The notes: a model not told the origin generated them from the sequence alone. A DNA stretch of 64,000 nucleotides from Phascolarctos cinereus (GCF_002099425.1 NW_018343954.1:17888501-17952500), one strand, 5' to 3'; positions 48,365 to 60,671 are shown, counted from the first letter of the stretch. A program made the numbers and translations.

Positions 48365-48433
<69 letters not shown>

Positions 48434-48465
48434 ATATATATACATGCATATGCATGTGTGTGTAT
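48363..48465. repeat. Compound (AT)n(GT)n microsatellite
   Basis: A TA run is followed by about 16 GT units and a TATA/CATG-rich end. It lies at the 3' edge of the adjoining L1 and may have grown from its A-rich tail. Confidence 0.93.
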
Positions 48466-49790
48466 TATTTTCCCTACTTACATGTTAAACATTTTCAATT
48501 GATTTTTTTTATGCTTTGAATTCCAAATTCTATCCTTCCCCCATCCCTGAGACAGTAAACAATCAGATAGAAGTTATACATGTGCAATCACATAAAACAT
48601 TTCCATTTTACTCATTTTGTATAAGAAGACTCAAATTAAAAAATAGTGGAAAAAAGAAAGTGAAAATGGCATGTTTCAGTCTGTTCAGAAAATAGCAGTT
48701 CTTTCTCTGGAGGTAGATAGGATGCTTCATCATTAGTCCTTTGGGATTCTTTAGGATCACTGTAATGCTAAGAATAGCTAAGACATTCACAGTTATTCAT
48801 CATAAAATCTTGCTGTTACTGTGTACAACTTTGTCCTGGTTCTGCTCACTGCACTTTGCATTAGGTCATGTAAGTCTTTCCAACTTCTTTTTTTTTTCTG
48901 AAATCATCCTGCTTGTCATTTCTTATACTACAATAATATTCCATCACAATTACATACCTTAGCTTATTTAGCCATTCCCTAATGGGCATCCCATCAATGT
49001 CCAATTCTTAACCAGCACAAAAAGATCTGCTATAAATGTTTTTGCACAAATGAGTCCTTTCCACCTCCTTTTTTATTTCTTTGGAATATAGGCCTAACAG
49101 TGATATTGCTACATCAAAGGGTATGTTCAGTTTTATACCCCTTGAGGATAGTTCCAAATTGTTCTCTAGAATGGTTGGATAACTTCACAACTCCACCAAC
49201 AATGTATTAGTGTTCCAATTTTCCCACATCTTCTCCAACATTTATCATTTTCCTTTTTTGTCATATTAGCCAATCTGATAGGTATGAGATGGTACCTCAG
49301 AGGTGTTTTAATTTATTTTTCTTTAATAAGTAATGATCCATAGCATTTTTTCATGTGACTAGAGATAGCTTTGATTTCTTTGTCAGAATATTGCCTGTTT
49401 GTATTATCAATTTGGGAATGATTTGTATTTTTATAAATTGTACTAAATTATTTATATATTTAAGAAATGAGGCTTTTATCAGAGATATTTGTTGCAAATC
49501 CCCCCCCATTTTCTGTTTTCCTTTAATGTTGGTTGCATTGGTTTTGTTGGTGCAATTTTTTTTAATTTTACACAATAAAAATTATCTATTTTACATTTTG
49601 TAATGTTCTCTATCTTTACTTTAGTCCTAAATTCTCCCCTTACCCATAGATCTGACAAAAAAAAAATTCCATGTTCTCCTAATTTGCTTATGGTATCAAC
49701 CTGTATGTGTAAATTTTGTACCCATTTTCAGGTATCACCTTTTAAACTCCTAACTACTTTGTCTAAATGATAAGGACAATACATTTCGAT
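48466..49790 (-). mobile_element. L1 LINE, 5'-truncated, ORF2 end plus 3' UTR
   Basis: The 3' terminus is at the left (tttgaattccaaattctatc) and the element runs right through the UTR into the end of ORF2. The minus-strand frame at 49351-49575 reads KNCTNKTNATNIKGKQ, matching the ORF2 tail also seen at 9880-9920. The copy is 5'-truncated at about 49790, where an L2 begins, and its coding part is frame-broken. Confidence 0.87.
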
Positions 49791-49799
49791 AGCTCTTTG

Positions 49800-50440
49800 A
49801 ACTGACTCATATATTAAGATAATTTCCTTCTAAGTCTCCCTTATAAGTCTCTTCTCTCCCTACTCCATCTTCCATGAAGCTGGTAAAAATAATCTCTTTT
49901 AAAAATATAGTCATGTCACTCTTCTACTCAAAACTCTTTAGTGCTCCTTATTGCTTTTTGGCTAAAATATAGACTATTCAGACTAGCCCCTTTACAATCT
50001 GACTGCAGCCTTCTTTTCAAACCTCGAGTTTGTATTTTGTTATTTTTTTTATGAAGTCTTCATTATAATCAAATTGATTTACTTCCTGTTCCCCAAACTC
50101 TACATCTCATTTCCCAAATCAGTAGCCTTTTTAGAGGCTACTGTTATTTCTGGCATGGACTCCCCCTTCTCCTTGAAGAATCCTTACCTTCCTTCAAGAT
50201 TCAACTCAGGTAATTTTTTGAGTTAACATCCAATCGATTAGTGTCTTTGCTCTGTCTTCAAATTACCTTTATTTATTTGTATTTATCAAGTGTTTACTTG
50301 TACATTCATATGAGTTGTTTGAGGGCAAAATTTTTTTCTTTGTTTCTATTTGTAAGTCATTTCCAAGATTTGTCAAATGTGGTTCTCTAGATATGATAGG
50401 TATGTCATAAATACTTCTTGAATAAACTTTAATTGAAAGC
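49800..50440 (+). mobile_element. L2 LINE, 3' fragment
   Basis: In order: gtcatgtcactcttctactc, ttattgctttttggctaaaa, acaatctgactgcagccttc, tcttccttcaagattcaact-like segment, then the terminus tcataaatacttcttgaata. Clear L2 order with many stops. Confidence 0.8.
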
Positions 50441-51360
50441 AACAGACCCCAAACTAGCATGACAATTTAGGGTAATTCAAAAGCAAAGGGGCATTTCTGG
50501 AATTATAAAGTAATGCTAAAATATAAATAATAAAAATGTTCCAAAAATATATATGTAATTCTCTTCCCAGAAAGGCAAAATGTAATAGGTTACGTTCTTA
50601 TTGGTCACTTTTTTTGTAGAGGAGGTGGAGATTAGTAGTAATTTACTCCACATGGTTTCCTAATGCCTAGTGATAGCACACAGGATGTTTATGAAATGCC
50701 TTGATGTCACACCCTACTCATTTACTTAGCAGACCTTTCTATTTTTGAGAATTTCACAACTGAACTCAGAGAGAAGAAAGCCTTCCAAAATGAATCCAAT
50801 TAAATACAGATTTTTTTCTCTTGATAGTGATGTATCTTATATTTTATGTTACTTATCTATAACTTGCAAATGAACCATCATACAAATGAATGAATCAAAA
50901 ACTGATTTATTAAATGTTTATGTTTCATAGTTTCTATTTACATTTTTCTACATGAACTAATTATCTTAAGAAAGATATATTAATGTCAAAATTTAAAAAT
51001 AAAATACTACATCAATATGCAGTTTTGACTTGGTGGTAGGTAACAATTTAATGTCATTGAGTAAAATAGGAAAATGCTTTATTGGGGCAAAATAACTCTT
51101 CATAACTCTGGGATTCTATTATAAAATACATAAACTTAAAAATGAGATAGCTAAGCACCAGTTAGAAAAGTAATAAGATTACAAACAGCGTAAGTAGTGT
51201 CAATTTACTTAATAATATGCTTTCAACAAACAAGTAAAAATCCAGAATTTATTCTTTGATTCATATGTAGATTATTAAACAATCTAATTGAACAAATTAT
51301 ATTTTCTCCACAAACCTTGGCTTATAATTAATAGATTCTCAATCTTGTCAATTATATACT
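50441..51360. other. Anonymous AT-rich sequence
   Basis: Nothing recognised. Confidence 0.4.
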
Positions 51361-51900
51361 TCCCTTTGACTCTTGTGTCCTCCCCTTTTTTGTTGTTATT
51401 TCTTCCACGATGGTCATGTTCATAGGATTAAAGATAGAGAGTTTGAAGTGTCCTTACAAGTCATGTTGCACAATCCCCTCTTTTTTATTTTTCAGATGTG
51501 GTCTGAAGAAGTTAAAGGCTTCCTTCTGAGATTGCTTTGTCTCATTTGCAAGGAATCTCTGGCCCTCTCCCTGTGGTCAATCATTTTTTGTTGACCTCTC
51601 ACTTGGGGACACATCTGCAACTCTCAGTGATGCCGGAGCAGCTACGAAGGTCAGTCCTAAGGCTCCAGCTCGCAGGGAATAGCCATTGGTGTAGAGATGC
51701 CACCCACCCACCAGAACCTGTCAGGCTTCTGGGGCCTGCCCTGCATTACCCCCACATTTTAAGTACAGCCCCAGCCAGAGGACCAACTTCCCAGGGTCCT
51801 TATCCAAGAGTTTCAGCTTGTATAGACATGTAACTTTTTCACAAGCTTATAAGATGGACTTTTAAGAATGTAAGCTCTACATAAAAGTTAACTGGACTTG
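51361..51900. other. GC-richer island of unknown nature
   Basis: Between about 51520 and 51830 the sequence is markedly richer in G and C than its surroundings and keeps a few CpG sites. A 98-residue plus-strand open frame (51537-51833) includes LRLQLAGNSHWCRDATHPP. Just before it, at 51487-51496, the sequence tatttttcag followed by atgtgg looks like a splice acceptor. I recognise no protein family. It might be an exon, a decayed gene copy, or a fossil repeat such as a solo LTR. Confidence 0.3.
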
Positions 51901-52224
51901 GTTAGTTGCAGGTGCAATAAGGAAATTTTATTTAATATACATCTAGAATATTTTTTTCCTTTTCTTTTGTTTGACTAAAGTTGCATATGCCAAAAAATCA
52001 CACTCAATAATATGCCTAATATCCAATATTCAATGTCTGAGATAATCAGCCCTCTCTCCACCATACCTTGCTGTCTCTTCCTTCATCCCAAGGATTTATT
52101 TGCCAAATGGATATTTCTGTGTTCCTTTTTTTTTCTTTGCAATTTATGTACTCTCATTTCATGATCATGTCTACTTCTGTGGTTTCAAAATTCACTAATT
52201 TATACATGATTTCTAAGTCTCTAT
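51901..52224. other. Anonymous sequence
   Basis: Nothing recognised with confidence. Confidence 0.35.
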
Positions 52225-52562
52225 CCAGCAACAATTTGTCAAGCAAGTTCCAAGACCACATTTCCCATTACCTGATGAAAACTGCCACTTGTGTATCTCA
52301 CCAACACATCAAAAGCAACTTGCCCAAAATGGAATTAATTTCCCCCTAAATTTGTCCATTCTCCAAATTTCACTATTTGTATTGGTAGCATCATCATTCA
52401 CTCAGGCTTGAAACCTTAGTCAACATTAACACTTATTTCTCCCTAACTTTCTCATATCCATTCAGTAATTTCACTAAATCTTGTCACTTGGCAATTCCTA
52501 TAAAATATACATCACTCATATCCATCCCTCTTCTCCACTCATATGGCCATCATTCAGAAGAG
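52225..52562 (+). mobile_element. L2 LINE fragment
   Basis: The phrases tcactcaggcttgaaacctt, then taaatcttgtcacttggcaa, then ctcatatggccatcattc follow L2 ORF2 order. Confidence 0.7.
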
Positions 52563-52584
52563 GAAGAATGGAAAAGGACTTGAC

Positions 52585-52810
52585 TACAACCAGTTTCAAT
52601 ATTTATAAAGTACTTCATTTTATCCTTAAAACAATTCTTTTAGGAATTATTTTTATTGTCCACATTTTGCAAACAAGTAACTGAGGCAAACAGAGGTCAA
52701 CTGATTTGCCAAGCATCCCATAACTACTCAGTATTATTGATCATATTTAAATTCAGGTATTACTGACTCTAATTCCAGCAGTCTATCAACTATACCAATA
52801 TCTTGCCTTT
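52585..52810 (-). mobile_element. MIR SINE
   Basis: Minus-strand MIR: gcaaacaagtaactgaggca, then tgatttgccaagcatcccat, then attactgactctaattccag. Confidence 0.75.
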
Positions 52811-52844
52811 ATACTAGTGATCCTGTTAACTAAATTGCTTCTAT

Positions 52845-53010
52845 TCTGAACTAATTTAACAATTACTTGTTAAGTGCCTCCTATGTGTAAGGCACTATGC
52901 TAGATTTTGGGTCTACAAAGACAAAATTAAAAATAGCCCTTGCATTTTTAAAAGCTTATGGTCAACTGGGAAGCTCTACCACATAAACAGATGAGTAAAG
53001 GGGAGATGGA
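52845..53010 (-). mobile_element. L2/MIR 3'-end repeat
   Basis: The phrases gtgcctcctatgtgtaaggc and aagcttatggtcaactggga match the reverse L2/MIR terminus with its longer marsupial body. Confidence 0.68.
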
Positions 53011-53514
53011 CTTCATCTCTTCTTTATGAATGATTAAAAATAAGACCCAATTAGGCATAGTGAAAAGAGTAAAGTAAAACAGAGAAATGGGAATGCCTGA
53101 TATTTTGCCTGTGCCCTTGGCAGTTGGCAGCATGCTTCTATGTTAAGGGTTTGGAGCATTGACATTTAAAATTAAAATGGCCCTGTGTGAAGGTTGGAGA
53201 GTAGGATGAACATTTAAGTAGATGACTTTTTTGGAAACTGACATTTCCAAGGCAAGCATTTATTTGTGAGGTACTTAACATTTCAGCACACAGGAAATTA
53301 ATTTTTGACAATGTACATATCGTTAAATCAGGTAGGATAGCCCCGACTTTCAGCTCTGATATCTTTGTAATTTCAGATGAGACTGATGAAAAATGCATGG
53401 CATAGTATAGGGTGAGAAGAGTCATGAAGGACTGTTATCTAACTTTTAAAATTATCATTCAGCATTTAAGTATTTAAGTATATGTAGAACTAGATAGTAT
53501 AGCTCATTCATCCT
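53011..53514. other. Anonymous sequence
   Basis: A 95-residue minus-strand open frame (53138-53425) has no recognised motif and is probably chance. Confidence 0.35.
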
Positions 53515-53562
53515 TCCTTTCATCCATCAATCCATCCATTCATCCATCCATCCATTCATCTA
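53515..53562. repeat. (CATC)n simple repeat
   Basis: Degenerate CATC/CATT tandem units. A weak reverse L2-tail phrase follows at 53565-53660. Confidence 0.88.
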
Positions 53563-53889
53563 TCAGTTACTAATTTCCTATCATTTGCAAGGATCCAGAT
53601 AACATAGAATATAATTTAGACATGATTCCTGACCTAAGTGTATACAACCTAGAATGCATAGTTGCATGGTGATAAGTATTACCACACACTATACTCATAG
53701 AAGATGAGTAACAATTTTTTTAAAAAAATTCTAGTGCAATACAAAATAGAATAAAATAACTGGATGAGAAACTCTTATAAATAATGGTGGTAGTGATCTG
53801 TTCCTTCAGACCTAAAAAGCAAAAGAAACAAATAAATAAAATCTCACAACTCTGTTGCATAACTAAAATTAATTTATTACATAGTATGT

Positions 53890-54045
53890 ATTATAGCTTT
53901 ATGGGTTGGAATTATACCTTCCAACTAGAATTTATCTTCCTTGAGGAAAGGGACATTGATGTTCTAGCTAAACCTATGACTCTCTGTCCTGTACCTATCA
54001 CTGTTCTTTGCCCACATCAGAAAATTAATAAATGTTTATGACTCA
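53890..54045 (+). mobile_element. L2 LINE 3' fragment
   Basis: The phrases cttccttgaggaaagggaca and aattaataaatgtttatgac match the marsupial L2 terminus. Confidence 0.65.
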
Positions 54046-54106
54046 TTGAAAAGTAACAATGAGCTCTGAGTTAGAAAAAATACCATTTGGGAGCTTCCTC
54101 ACCAAA

Positions 54107-54109
54107 AAT

Positions 54110-54142
<33 letters not shown>

Positions 54143-54163
54143 GAAAACATCATCATCATCATC
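54107..54163. repeat. (ATC)n triplet repeat
   Basis: About 11 ATC units, a short gap (gaaaacatc), then four more units. Confidence 0.95.
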
Positions 54164-54165
54164 CC

Positions 54166-56275
54166 TGTTGTCTACAACTAGGATAATGCTAAAAATGCTA
54201 TATTTGAACCTACAGAGGATACTTTTTTACAAAAAGTTAGTTTTTGCAACTGTGCAATAGTCCAGTGAATATTAAATATAAAAGCTAAAAAAAAAGTGAT
54301 AATGATTTCTCTCAGTTCCATTCAACAAAATCAAAATGAGAAAATGATTATCAATAACAACCATCTGCTCATAGTCTAACCTATAGTCCATGCCATTTCA
54401 TGGGCTGAGGGGCTATGGCAAAACAGAAGGATTATTTCCAGGGCAATGTACATTGTGGGCTTAGTATCCATTAAGACTATTATGGTAGGTGTGAGGGGCT
54501 AGCAGGAATACTAAAACTCTGAGAAATTGGACTCTGGTGATACCACTGATAGTGTAAGCGACTACACCAATGTCATGCAACTACTTTTAAGAATCAAAGA
54601 AATGTGTAGGGTCTCACAGTGTTATAAATATGTCCTTTTCTAAATGATTGTGATGGCTAGCTTGATATGGATGACAGAAAAAAGTTGTGCTCTTTCCTTA
54701 TCTGATACCATAAGAAGAGGAAATAAACCATAACAACTCATAAATATAAATACCCTAATTACTAGAAACATGTCAATGAAGTTAAGGCTGACCAAAAGAG
54801 CAGATGCAATGTCAGCTTAGATGAAATGGAATAAAGATATGAATATACTCATTATGAGCCAGTTCTTTAGTACAACTATATTGGAAACCTCTTTATGGTC
54901 AATAGGCAAAATCTCCATGCTGCTTGTTTTTTTCTTGTCAGTAGTAACCTCAGTTCCAAGTCATGAAATAATGTATTGCCAATCATTGCCAGGTAATAAT
55001 TTAGAAAGGATATCACCCCAAAACTTAGTTTAGGGGGAAATAAACAAGAGATTTGAGGAGTTGATAAAATCTGAAGGGCAAAAAGTTGAGAACCTGGAGG
55101 TGACCAAAAATCTTCGCATAATACAAATTCCAGAAATTACATAAAAAATGTAAACTATGGCCAAAAAACAGCAATTTCTCAATTTTTTTAAAAGATGGGG
55201 AAATTTATATTGGAATGTTGAAATATTTGTTTGTTTCTTTTTAATTTATTTTTTTTATTTGTTTGGTTTTTTGAGTCTAATGGCAAAAGCCAGTCAGAAA
55301 GTACAAAAACTGAATAATTAAAAAAAAACACTCGAATTTCTGGAATTCCACACTAAAGTCTATGTAGTGACTGTCACCACGTTGAAGTCCATAGGAAGAA
55401 AGATGGAGCTATCAAGAAATGCTCAAACCATTATGGCAGAAAGATTTGAGAAAGCTATTAAACATATATGCCAAGGTAACGGAAGACTAAAACAATCTCT
55501 AGTTAGTACACTCAGTAGAAAATTTGAATATCATATAAAAATTGATACATGCAGAATATAATATGAAAAACAAAGGTATTTCAGAGATTCTAGACTTCCT
55601 TAATCAGCAATTGGAAAGCAGAGCTGAAAATTTAAGGTAGTACACTTGGTAAAAGCAAAACAAAGAACAAAATAAATAATTGAACATTAACCAAAAATTC
55701 TACTGCAGAGACTTGAGAAAGAAACAATTGAGAGAAACAATGAAGGAGAAAAGATTTCTTATATGTTTGTAAGAATTTCAACACAATAAAAATAAAATTG
55801 GATCAAATTAAGAAAGATTATTATAATTAATGATGGTACAGTTATATTAATAGAAATGGTTGAATCTCCAGCTAAAATGGACTCAGATGGCTGTTCATAG
55901 TTCACAGATCTGTAGTGAGTATACTTTGGCTCATTCTTTCAGAGCCAGGGAGGCTACATCTCTCTCTCAAGTTTCTACAGTGCTCTGAGAGTTTTTCTTC
56001 TGTAATGCCATTATCTTGAACACCTACAAATTTTGCCCCATATTACCTCATGCTTAGGAGTCAGTGACTAGTATCCTCATTCCATTTGACCAGTAATAAG
56101 ACTTAGCTTTTTCAAAGGAATAATTACTTTGAAGGTTAAGAAATAACAAAAGTGCAAACTCACCTCCTCCCCTTATCCCAAACACTTCAGGAAAGCATTA
56201 TCCTTTATAACAGCTCAGTGACTTGAGAGACTGGACTCAAACTTTTCTCAGTTCCTACCTAGCTCTGTACCAGAT
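54166..56275. other. Anonymous sequence
   Basis: About 2.1 kb with no firm identification. Around 55040-55140 the plus strand reads FEELIKSEGQKVENLEV and then LRIIQIPE, vaguely like a worn L1 ORF1 core. A 64-residue open frame at 55367-55561 has no recognised motif. I do not annotate either as a feature. Confidence 0.35.
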
Positions 56276-56279
56276 TTGT

Positions 56280-56880
56280 ATCAAGATGTTGCATCAATGC
56301 CAGCTGAGTTCTCATCTCAGCTACCACTAAACTAGACCTTGAAGGTCATTCCCCATTTTTTATCTTGCTGCACGATTTTGGAACTTCTCTGATTTTTGCA
56401 CAATGGCTCAAGAAGCTCATTATAGAGACAACCTCATCACACTATATCACTAACTTTGGTACTTCCCCCCATCATTGACCTATCCCTCTCTGATGGAAAG
56501 GTGGAGCCATGGACTCCAAACCTCTAATTAAGGAAAGAACTTAGCAGAGACATTTCATTTCTTACTTGGCTACACTACTTTGAAGCTTCTCTTACTGACT
56601 TCTCCAACATGCCCCTATACTGAATATCTTTCCTCCTTCTCCTCCTCCTCCTTCTCTTCCTCCTTCTCCTCCCTTTCCTGCTGCTCCTCATTCTCTTCTT
56701 CCTCTTCCCCTCTTCACTCCATTTCTCCTTTTCAGCTTCCTTTTGGGAATTGTCTTCCTCCTTTACATTGTAAACTCTTGAGGGCGTGGATTATGTTACT
56801 TTTTTGTATTTTTAGCCCCAAGACCTTAGTGCAATGCTTTTTATGTATGAGGTACTTAATAAATGGGTATTGATTTCCAA
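56280..56880 (+). mobile_element. L2 LINE 3' fragment with pyrimidine tract
   Basis: The terminus is clear (acattgtaaactcttgaggg, then gaggtacttaataaatgggt). Upstream the match weakens. A C/T-rich tract at 56625-56725 gives a Ser-rich open frame (56580-56873), which is an artefact. Confidence 0.55.
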
Positions 56881-57210
56881 AGTTCAATTCTTATGCACTG
56901 GGGCACTGTTGCTGAACTGGCCCCAACACCCAGATGCTAAGAAACTCAAAGGATCTCTCTCCTGAATTTTAAACACTTACAAGAACAGAAACTCTACTCT
57001 TTTCACCTAGAATGGAGAAAAGCAAAAGCAAAAACCCAAGGACTTAGGCTTCTTTCTTGAGGCCACTAACTTCAATGAATAGAATGACTCTGTGCCTCTC
57101 TCTTTACAAAACTGATCCTCTGTGTTGAACACATAATAAAACATGGATCACAGTAATACGTAAGACAACCATAGTTTTTAGATTCTTTTTCTATACATAT
57201 GCATGATTTA
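56881..57210. other. Anonymous sequence
   Basis: Nothing recognised. Confidence 0.35.
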
Positions 57211-57214
57211 TACA

Positions 57215-57335
57215 AACTTCTTTCCCTGCTTCTTACTCAATAGAATACAATTTCCACAAAAGACAAAAATATTTTGTTTAGTCTGTGTGCCTTCCACAGA
57301 GTAAATGCTCAATAAATATTTCCTGAATTGAATCA
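57215..57335 (+). mobile_element. L2 LINE 3' fragment
   Basis: The phrases agtctgtgtgccttccacag and taaatgctcaataaatattt match the L2 terminus. Confidence 0.6.
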
Positions 57336-57805
57336 CTGAATTACTTGTTTTAAGGGGAAAAGATCCTGATATCTTTGCATATTTACATGTGTGAATAAGA
57401 GGATAATGTTTTTCGATCTTATCTTAGTATACTAAGACCCAATTCATCTTCCCATAGGTTTGTCTTCATGATGACAAATTTGTAATTCAAAACTAAAATA
57501 AATTCTTTAAAAATGAAATTTTCAATATATCAAATTATTTGATATCATATAGATAAAAATCACTGTGATACTAAACAGGAAATATTGTATTCACTTTCTA
57601 TTTTCCCCTTATTTAATCATTTCAAATAAGTATCAGTTTCTTCACCATAGAAACAGGTAATTGCTGTTCTCTGTACATCTTATTTTGACTTTGTGAACAT
57701 TTTATTTCATCTCAAATTCAATGAGATATAAAAAATAAAATACATTCAGTTATCTACTACCTTATTTTGGAGAGATCAAAAGGACAGGAGTGCAGAAATG
57801 TAAAA
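57336..57805. other. Anonymous AT-rich sequence
   Basis: Nothing recognised. Confidence 0.35.
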
Positions 57806-58015
57806 AGAATTGTTTAATTGTGTCTGATTCTTCGTGACCCCATTTGGTATTTTCTAAGACACTTTCCATTTTCTTCTCCATCTGATTTTGCTGATGAGGA
57901 AACTGAGGCAAATTGGATTAAGTGAGTTGACCAGAGTCACATAGCTAATGTCTGAGGTCAGATTTGAACTCAGATCCTCCTGACTCCAGACCTGGCACTA
58001 CCTAACTGCCTCTCA
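57806..58015 (-). mobile_element. Mar1-type SINE
   Basis: Left tail taattgtgtctgattcttcg, middle gatgaggaaactgaggcaaa, right gaactcagatcctcctgact. The minus-strand copy lacks part of the head. Confidence 0.86.
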
Positions 58016-58214
58016 AAAAAGAGAGTTGGACAGTATCCATGGCTCATTTTTTTCCTACCAGGATGGATAAAGAACAGACACTTGTGAAAAAAATGTCTTT
58101 CTCCATATCACAATAATTTATATTATACTTTTTTAGACTATTTCCAACTATTTGTAGTTCTACTATATGTAGTTTAATACAAATTCAAATTTGTAGTGGA
58201 AAGGCCAGATGAGA

Positions 58215-58385
58215 AGGAATTAAGATGTCCACTAAGTAGCCATCTGAATTAGTGAAAGTCAGGTTACTTGTCTAAGTCTCATTTTCATTATCTGTAATAA
58301 ATAAATAAATAAATAAATAAAAATAAAAAGGATTCAACTTGTTGATCTCTAAGGTTTTTCTTAAATATAAAATTATGTGATCTTG
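58215..58385 (+). mobile_element. MIR-like SINE with (AATA)n expansion
   Basis: The phrases gttacttgtctaagtctcat and tgatctctaaggtttttctt are plus-strand MIR type. Between them an AATA tetranucleotide run (58290-58325) has expanded. Confidence 0.6.
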
Positions 58386-58838
58386 GAGCCAAGAATTTGA
58401 TCCAAAGATCCTTATTTCAATAGGAATTTCTCATCTTTGAACACTAAATTTTAAATAACTTAAAGAATAATTCATTAGCCAGTATTAAACAGTGATGAGT
58501 AGTTGACTAGTATAAAAAATCATTTCTCTGATTCAAAAATTCAGTCTGAACTCATTATATCATCCCCCTAAAATGTGATCCAATGTCAGCTAAAGGTAAA
58601 GATTAGAAAGCTCTATGTGTTAAATTAGAAAAATCATGTCAGAATTATAATACTGCATATTTTATGTGAAAAAAAGATAGGATGTGAATTATTTTGCAAA
58701 ATTTATCACTTCCTCTCATTTATCAAAATCTTTTATTTCTTTGCATTGGAGAAACATTTCATATTGGGAGGTCAATGTCAGAATTATAAAACTTATTTTT
58801 GTTCCTATAAAATAAGAAAATATGCTATCTTGATGTCT
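58386..58838. other. Anonymous sequence
   Basis: Nothing recognised. Confidence 0.35.
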
Positions 58839-58839
58839 A

Positions 58840-59085
58840 AGAGGGATCTCTAGCATCCTTCTATAGTACTCTGTCATCAGCCCTGTTCTTTTCAATCTTT
58901 TTATCAATAACTTAAATAATGTCAAAGAAGGCATATTTACAAAGTTCATACTAAATACAAAAGAGAAGTAATAAGTGGATGATAGAAGGACTCAAAACAA
59001 TTTTTTTCAGGCTACAATGGATATAGTTAACAAATGTAGTGCAATAAGTGTCAATATAATGCCCTCTACTTCACATATATGTAAC
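58840..59085 (+). mobile_element. CR1/L3-type LINE fragment
   Basis: The phrases cagccctgttcttttcaatc, then tttttatcaataacttaaat, then gaaggcatatttacaaagtt follow CR1/L3 ORF2 just before its ADD motif. It may be one copy with the piece at 59820-60080. Confidence 0.65.
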
Positions 59086-59498
59086 TCACTGACTACAGAT
59101 GGTCACCAACACTTCAGCTTCTGGCTATAACATGAGTAAATGCAATTAAGAAATGTTTAACAAAAAAAATTTTAAAAAAAACATTAAAAAGTTAACTTGT
59201 GGTTTTCTAAGTCAATATACACCTAAGTCAAAATACACCCTCCAAGAATCTTTTTCTCTTGTGTTCATCACCACTGTTCTAACTGAATAAACAAAGCCAA
59301 CTACGCACATACATGATAAGGGAATATCTGCCTTGATAGAAAAATTTTTTTAAGTTGAATTTTGTCTGAAAGGTTCTTATGCATCAACAAAGTGACATGG
59401 TATCAAGAAAGTTTATTCTACCTAACACCAAAGCAGTAAAGTTGAGTAAGCTCATTAAGGAAGTGATTATCTTTTCCTCATTTTTGTCATTCTATCCA
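59086..59498. other. Anonymous sequence
   Basis: No clear match, although it lies between two CR1/L3 pieces and may be worn CR1/L3 interior. Confidence 0.35.
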
Positions 59499-59499
59499 G

Positions 59500-59752
59500 A
59501 AGATAGTTGTTCATTCATCTCAGTTGTGCCTTACTCTTTGTGACCCCATTTGCAATTTACTTGGCAAAGATATTGGAGTGGTTTGAGATTTCCTTCTCCA
59601 GCTCATTTATGCATGTAGAAACCGAAGCAAACAGAGTTATGTGACTTGCCCAGGGACACACAGCTAATAAGTGTCTGAGTCCATATTTGAAGTTAGTTCT
59701 TCCTGATTCCAGGCCTGCAGGTCCATCCACTGAACTACGCAGCTGCCCTATC
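59500..59752 (-). mobile_element. Mar1-type SINE, full length
   Basis: Left tail gttgttcattcatctcagtt, middle atattggagtggtttgagat and tgcccagggacacacagcta, right head actgaactacgcagctgccc. It interrupts CR1/L3 sequence. Confidence 0.88.
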
Positions 59753-59819
59753 CAGAAGACTAACTGTAACCACTTGTGTATAACAGGTGCTTAGTTGAAT
59801 TGAATTGAACAACAACAGC

Positions 59820-60080
59820 ATTCTATTATCCTCTGCAGAGCTCATGCCATAATTGGAGTAATGGATTCAGTTTTTCATACCAAATTTTATGAGACATATT
59901 GATATTCTGGAACATATAGAAAGGATGGTGACCAAGAAGTTTATTTGCTCTTGGTAATAGAGGTTTTTCTTACTGAATATGAGATTGCCTAGTTTTACTC
60001 AGTTCTAGAGAGCAGGCATCAGATAATCTGAACATTATCTGATTACATCTTCAAATATTCTTCTTCAATCCAATATGGAT
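59820..60080 (+). mobile_element. CR1/L3-type LINE fragment
   Basis: The phrases ggattcagtttttcatacca, then gacatattgatattctggaa, then gaaaggatggtgaccaagaa match the CR1/L3 region that follows the reverse transcriptase. Confidence 0.62.
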
Positions 60081-60600
60081 ATTTAAATTTGTAAGGTACT
60101 CCATACCAAATTTCCTTTAAACTCGGTAATCACACATTATTTATGTTGGAGGTAGAAAAGTAGGTGGGATAAAATATATTATTTGAGGCTTTATGTAGTG
60201 TCTACTTGATTGACAGTAAATCCTACATATCTAACAGTGACCATAACTCAAATTAATTTTAAAATAAGTAGCAAAGTTAGTAAAAAGGACAATCATGCAG
60301 TCTGAATATTTTCTGTTCCCATGCACACATGACTACAATGATATATTGGTGGGGAAGTGAATAAATTTCCTCCAAATTCATACTTCAATAGTCGGGAAGA
60401 GTTTCAATTTTAGAATTATTTGCTTTGCATCATGGGTTGAAACATCTCTTTTGTCTGAGCTCTTGAGACTCAGCTGCCAGAAGTGGTATTATCCATTTCA
60501 ACCACTACTCAAGTGCCCATTAATTTATGTTTCTTTTTTATTGTTATCAATATTTTTTTAATTTAATTAATGATGTTTACTAAGCGCCTACATATTTCCA
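60081..60600. other. Anonymous sequence
   Basis: Apart from a few bases of L2-like terminus at about 60565-60595, nothing is recognised. Confidence 0.35.
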
Positions 60601-60604
60601 TATA

Positions 60605-60670
60605 TCTGTTGTTGTTCAGTCATTTCAGTCATCTCTAACTCTTCATAATCCCATTTGAGGTTTTCTTTCT
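60605..60670 (-). mobile_element. Mar1 tail fragment
   Basis: Only the RTE-like 3' tail remains (gttgttgttcagtcatttca, then ctcttcataatcccatttga), followed directly by an L1 3' end. Confidence 0.75.
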
Positions 60671-60671
60671 T

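Noticed and set aside
53138-53425. 95-residue minus-strand frame
   Set aside because: No motif or homology recognised. Probably chance.
53515-53562. CRISPR-like short direct repeats
   Set aside because: Contiguous tetranucleotide tandem repeat with no spacers. This is vertebrate DNA and no array was seen anywhere.
55020-55760. Possible ancient L1 ORF1
   Set aside because: Only a short phrase (about LRIIQIPE with a preceding coiled-coil-like stretch) fits, and downstream sequence does not continue the ORF1 order.
56580-56873. 97-residue Ser-rich frame
   Set aside because: It comes from a pyrimidine tract next to an L2 terminus.
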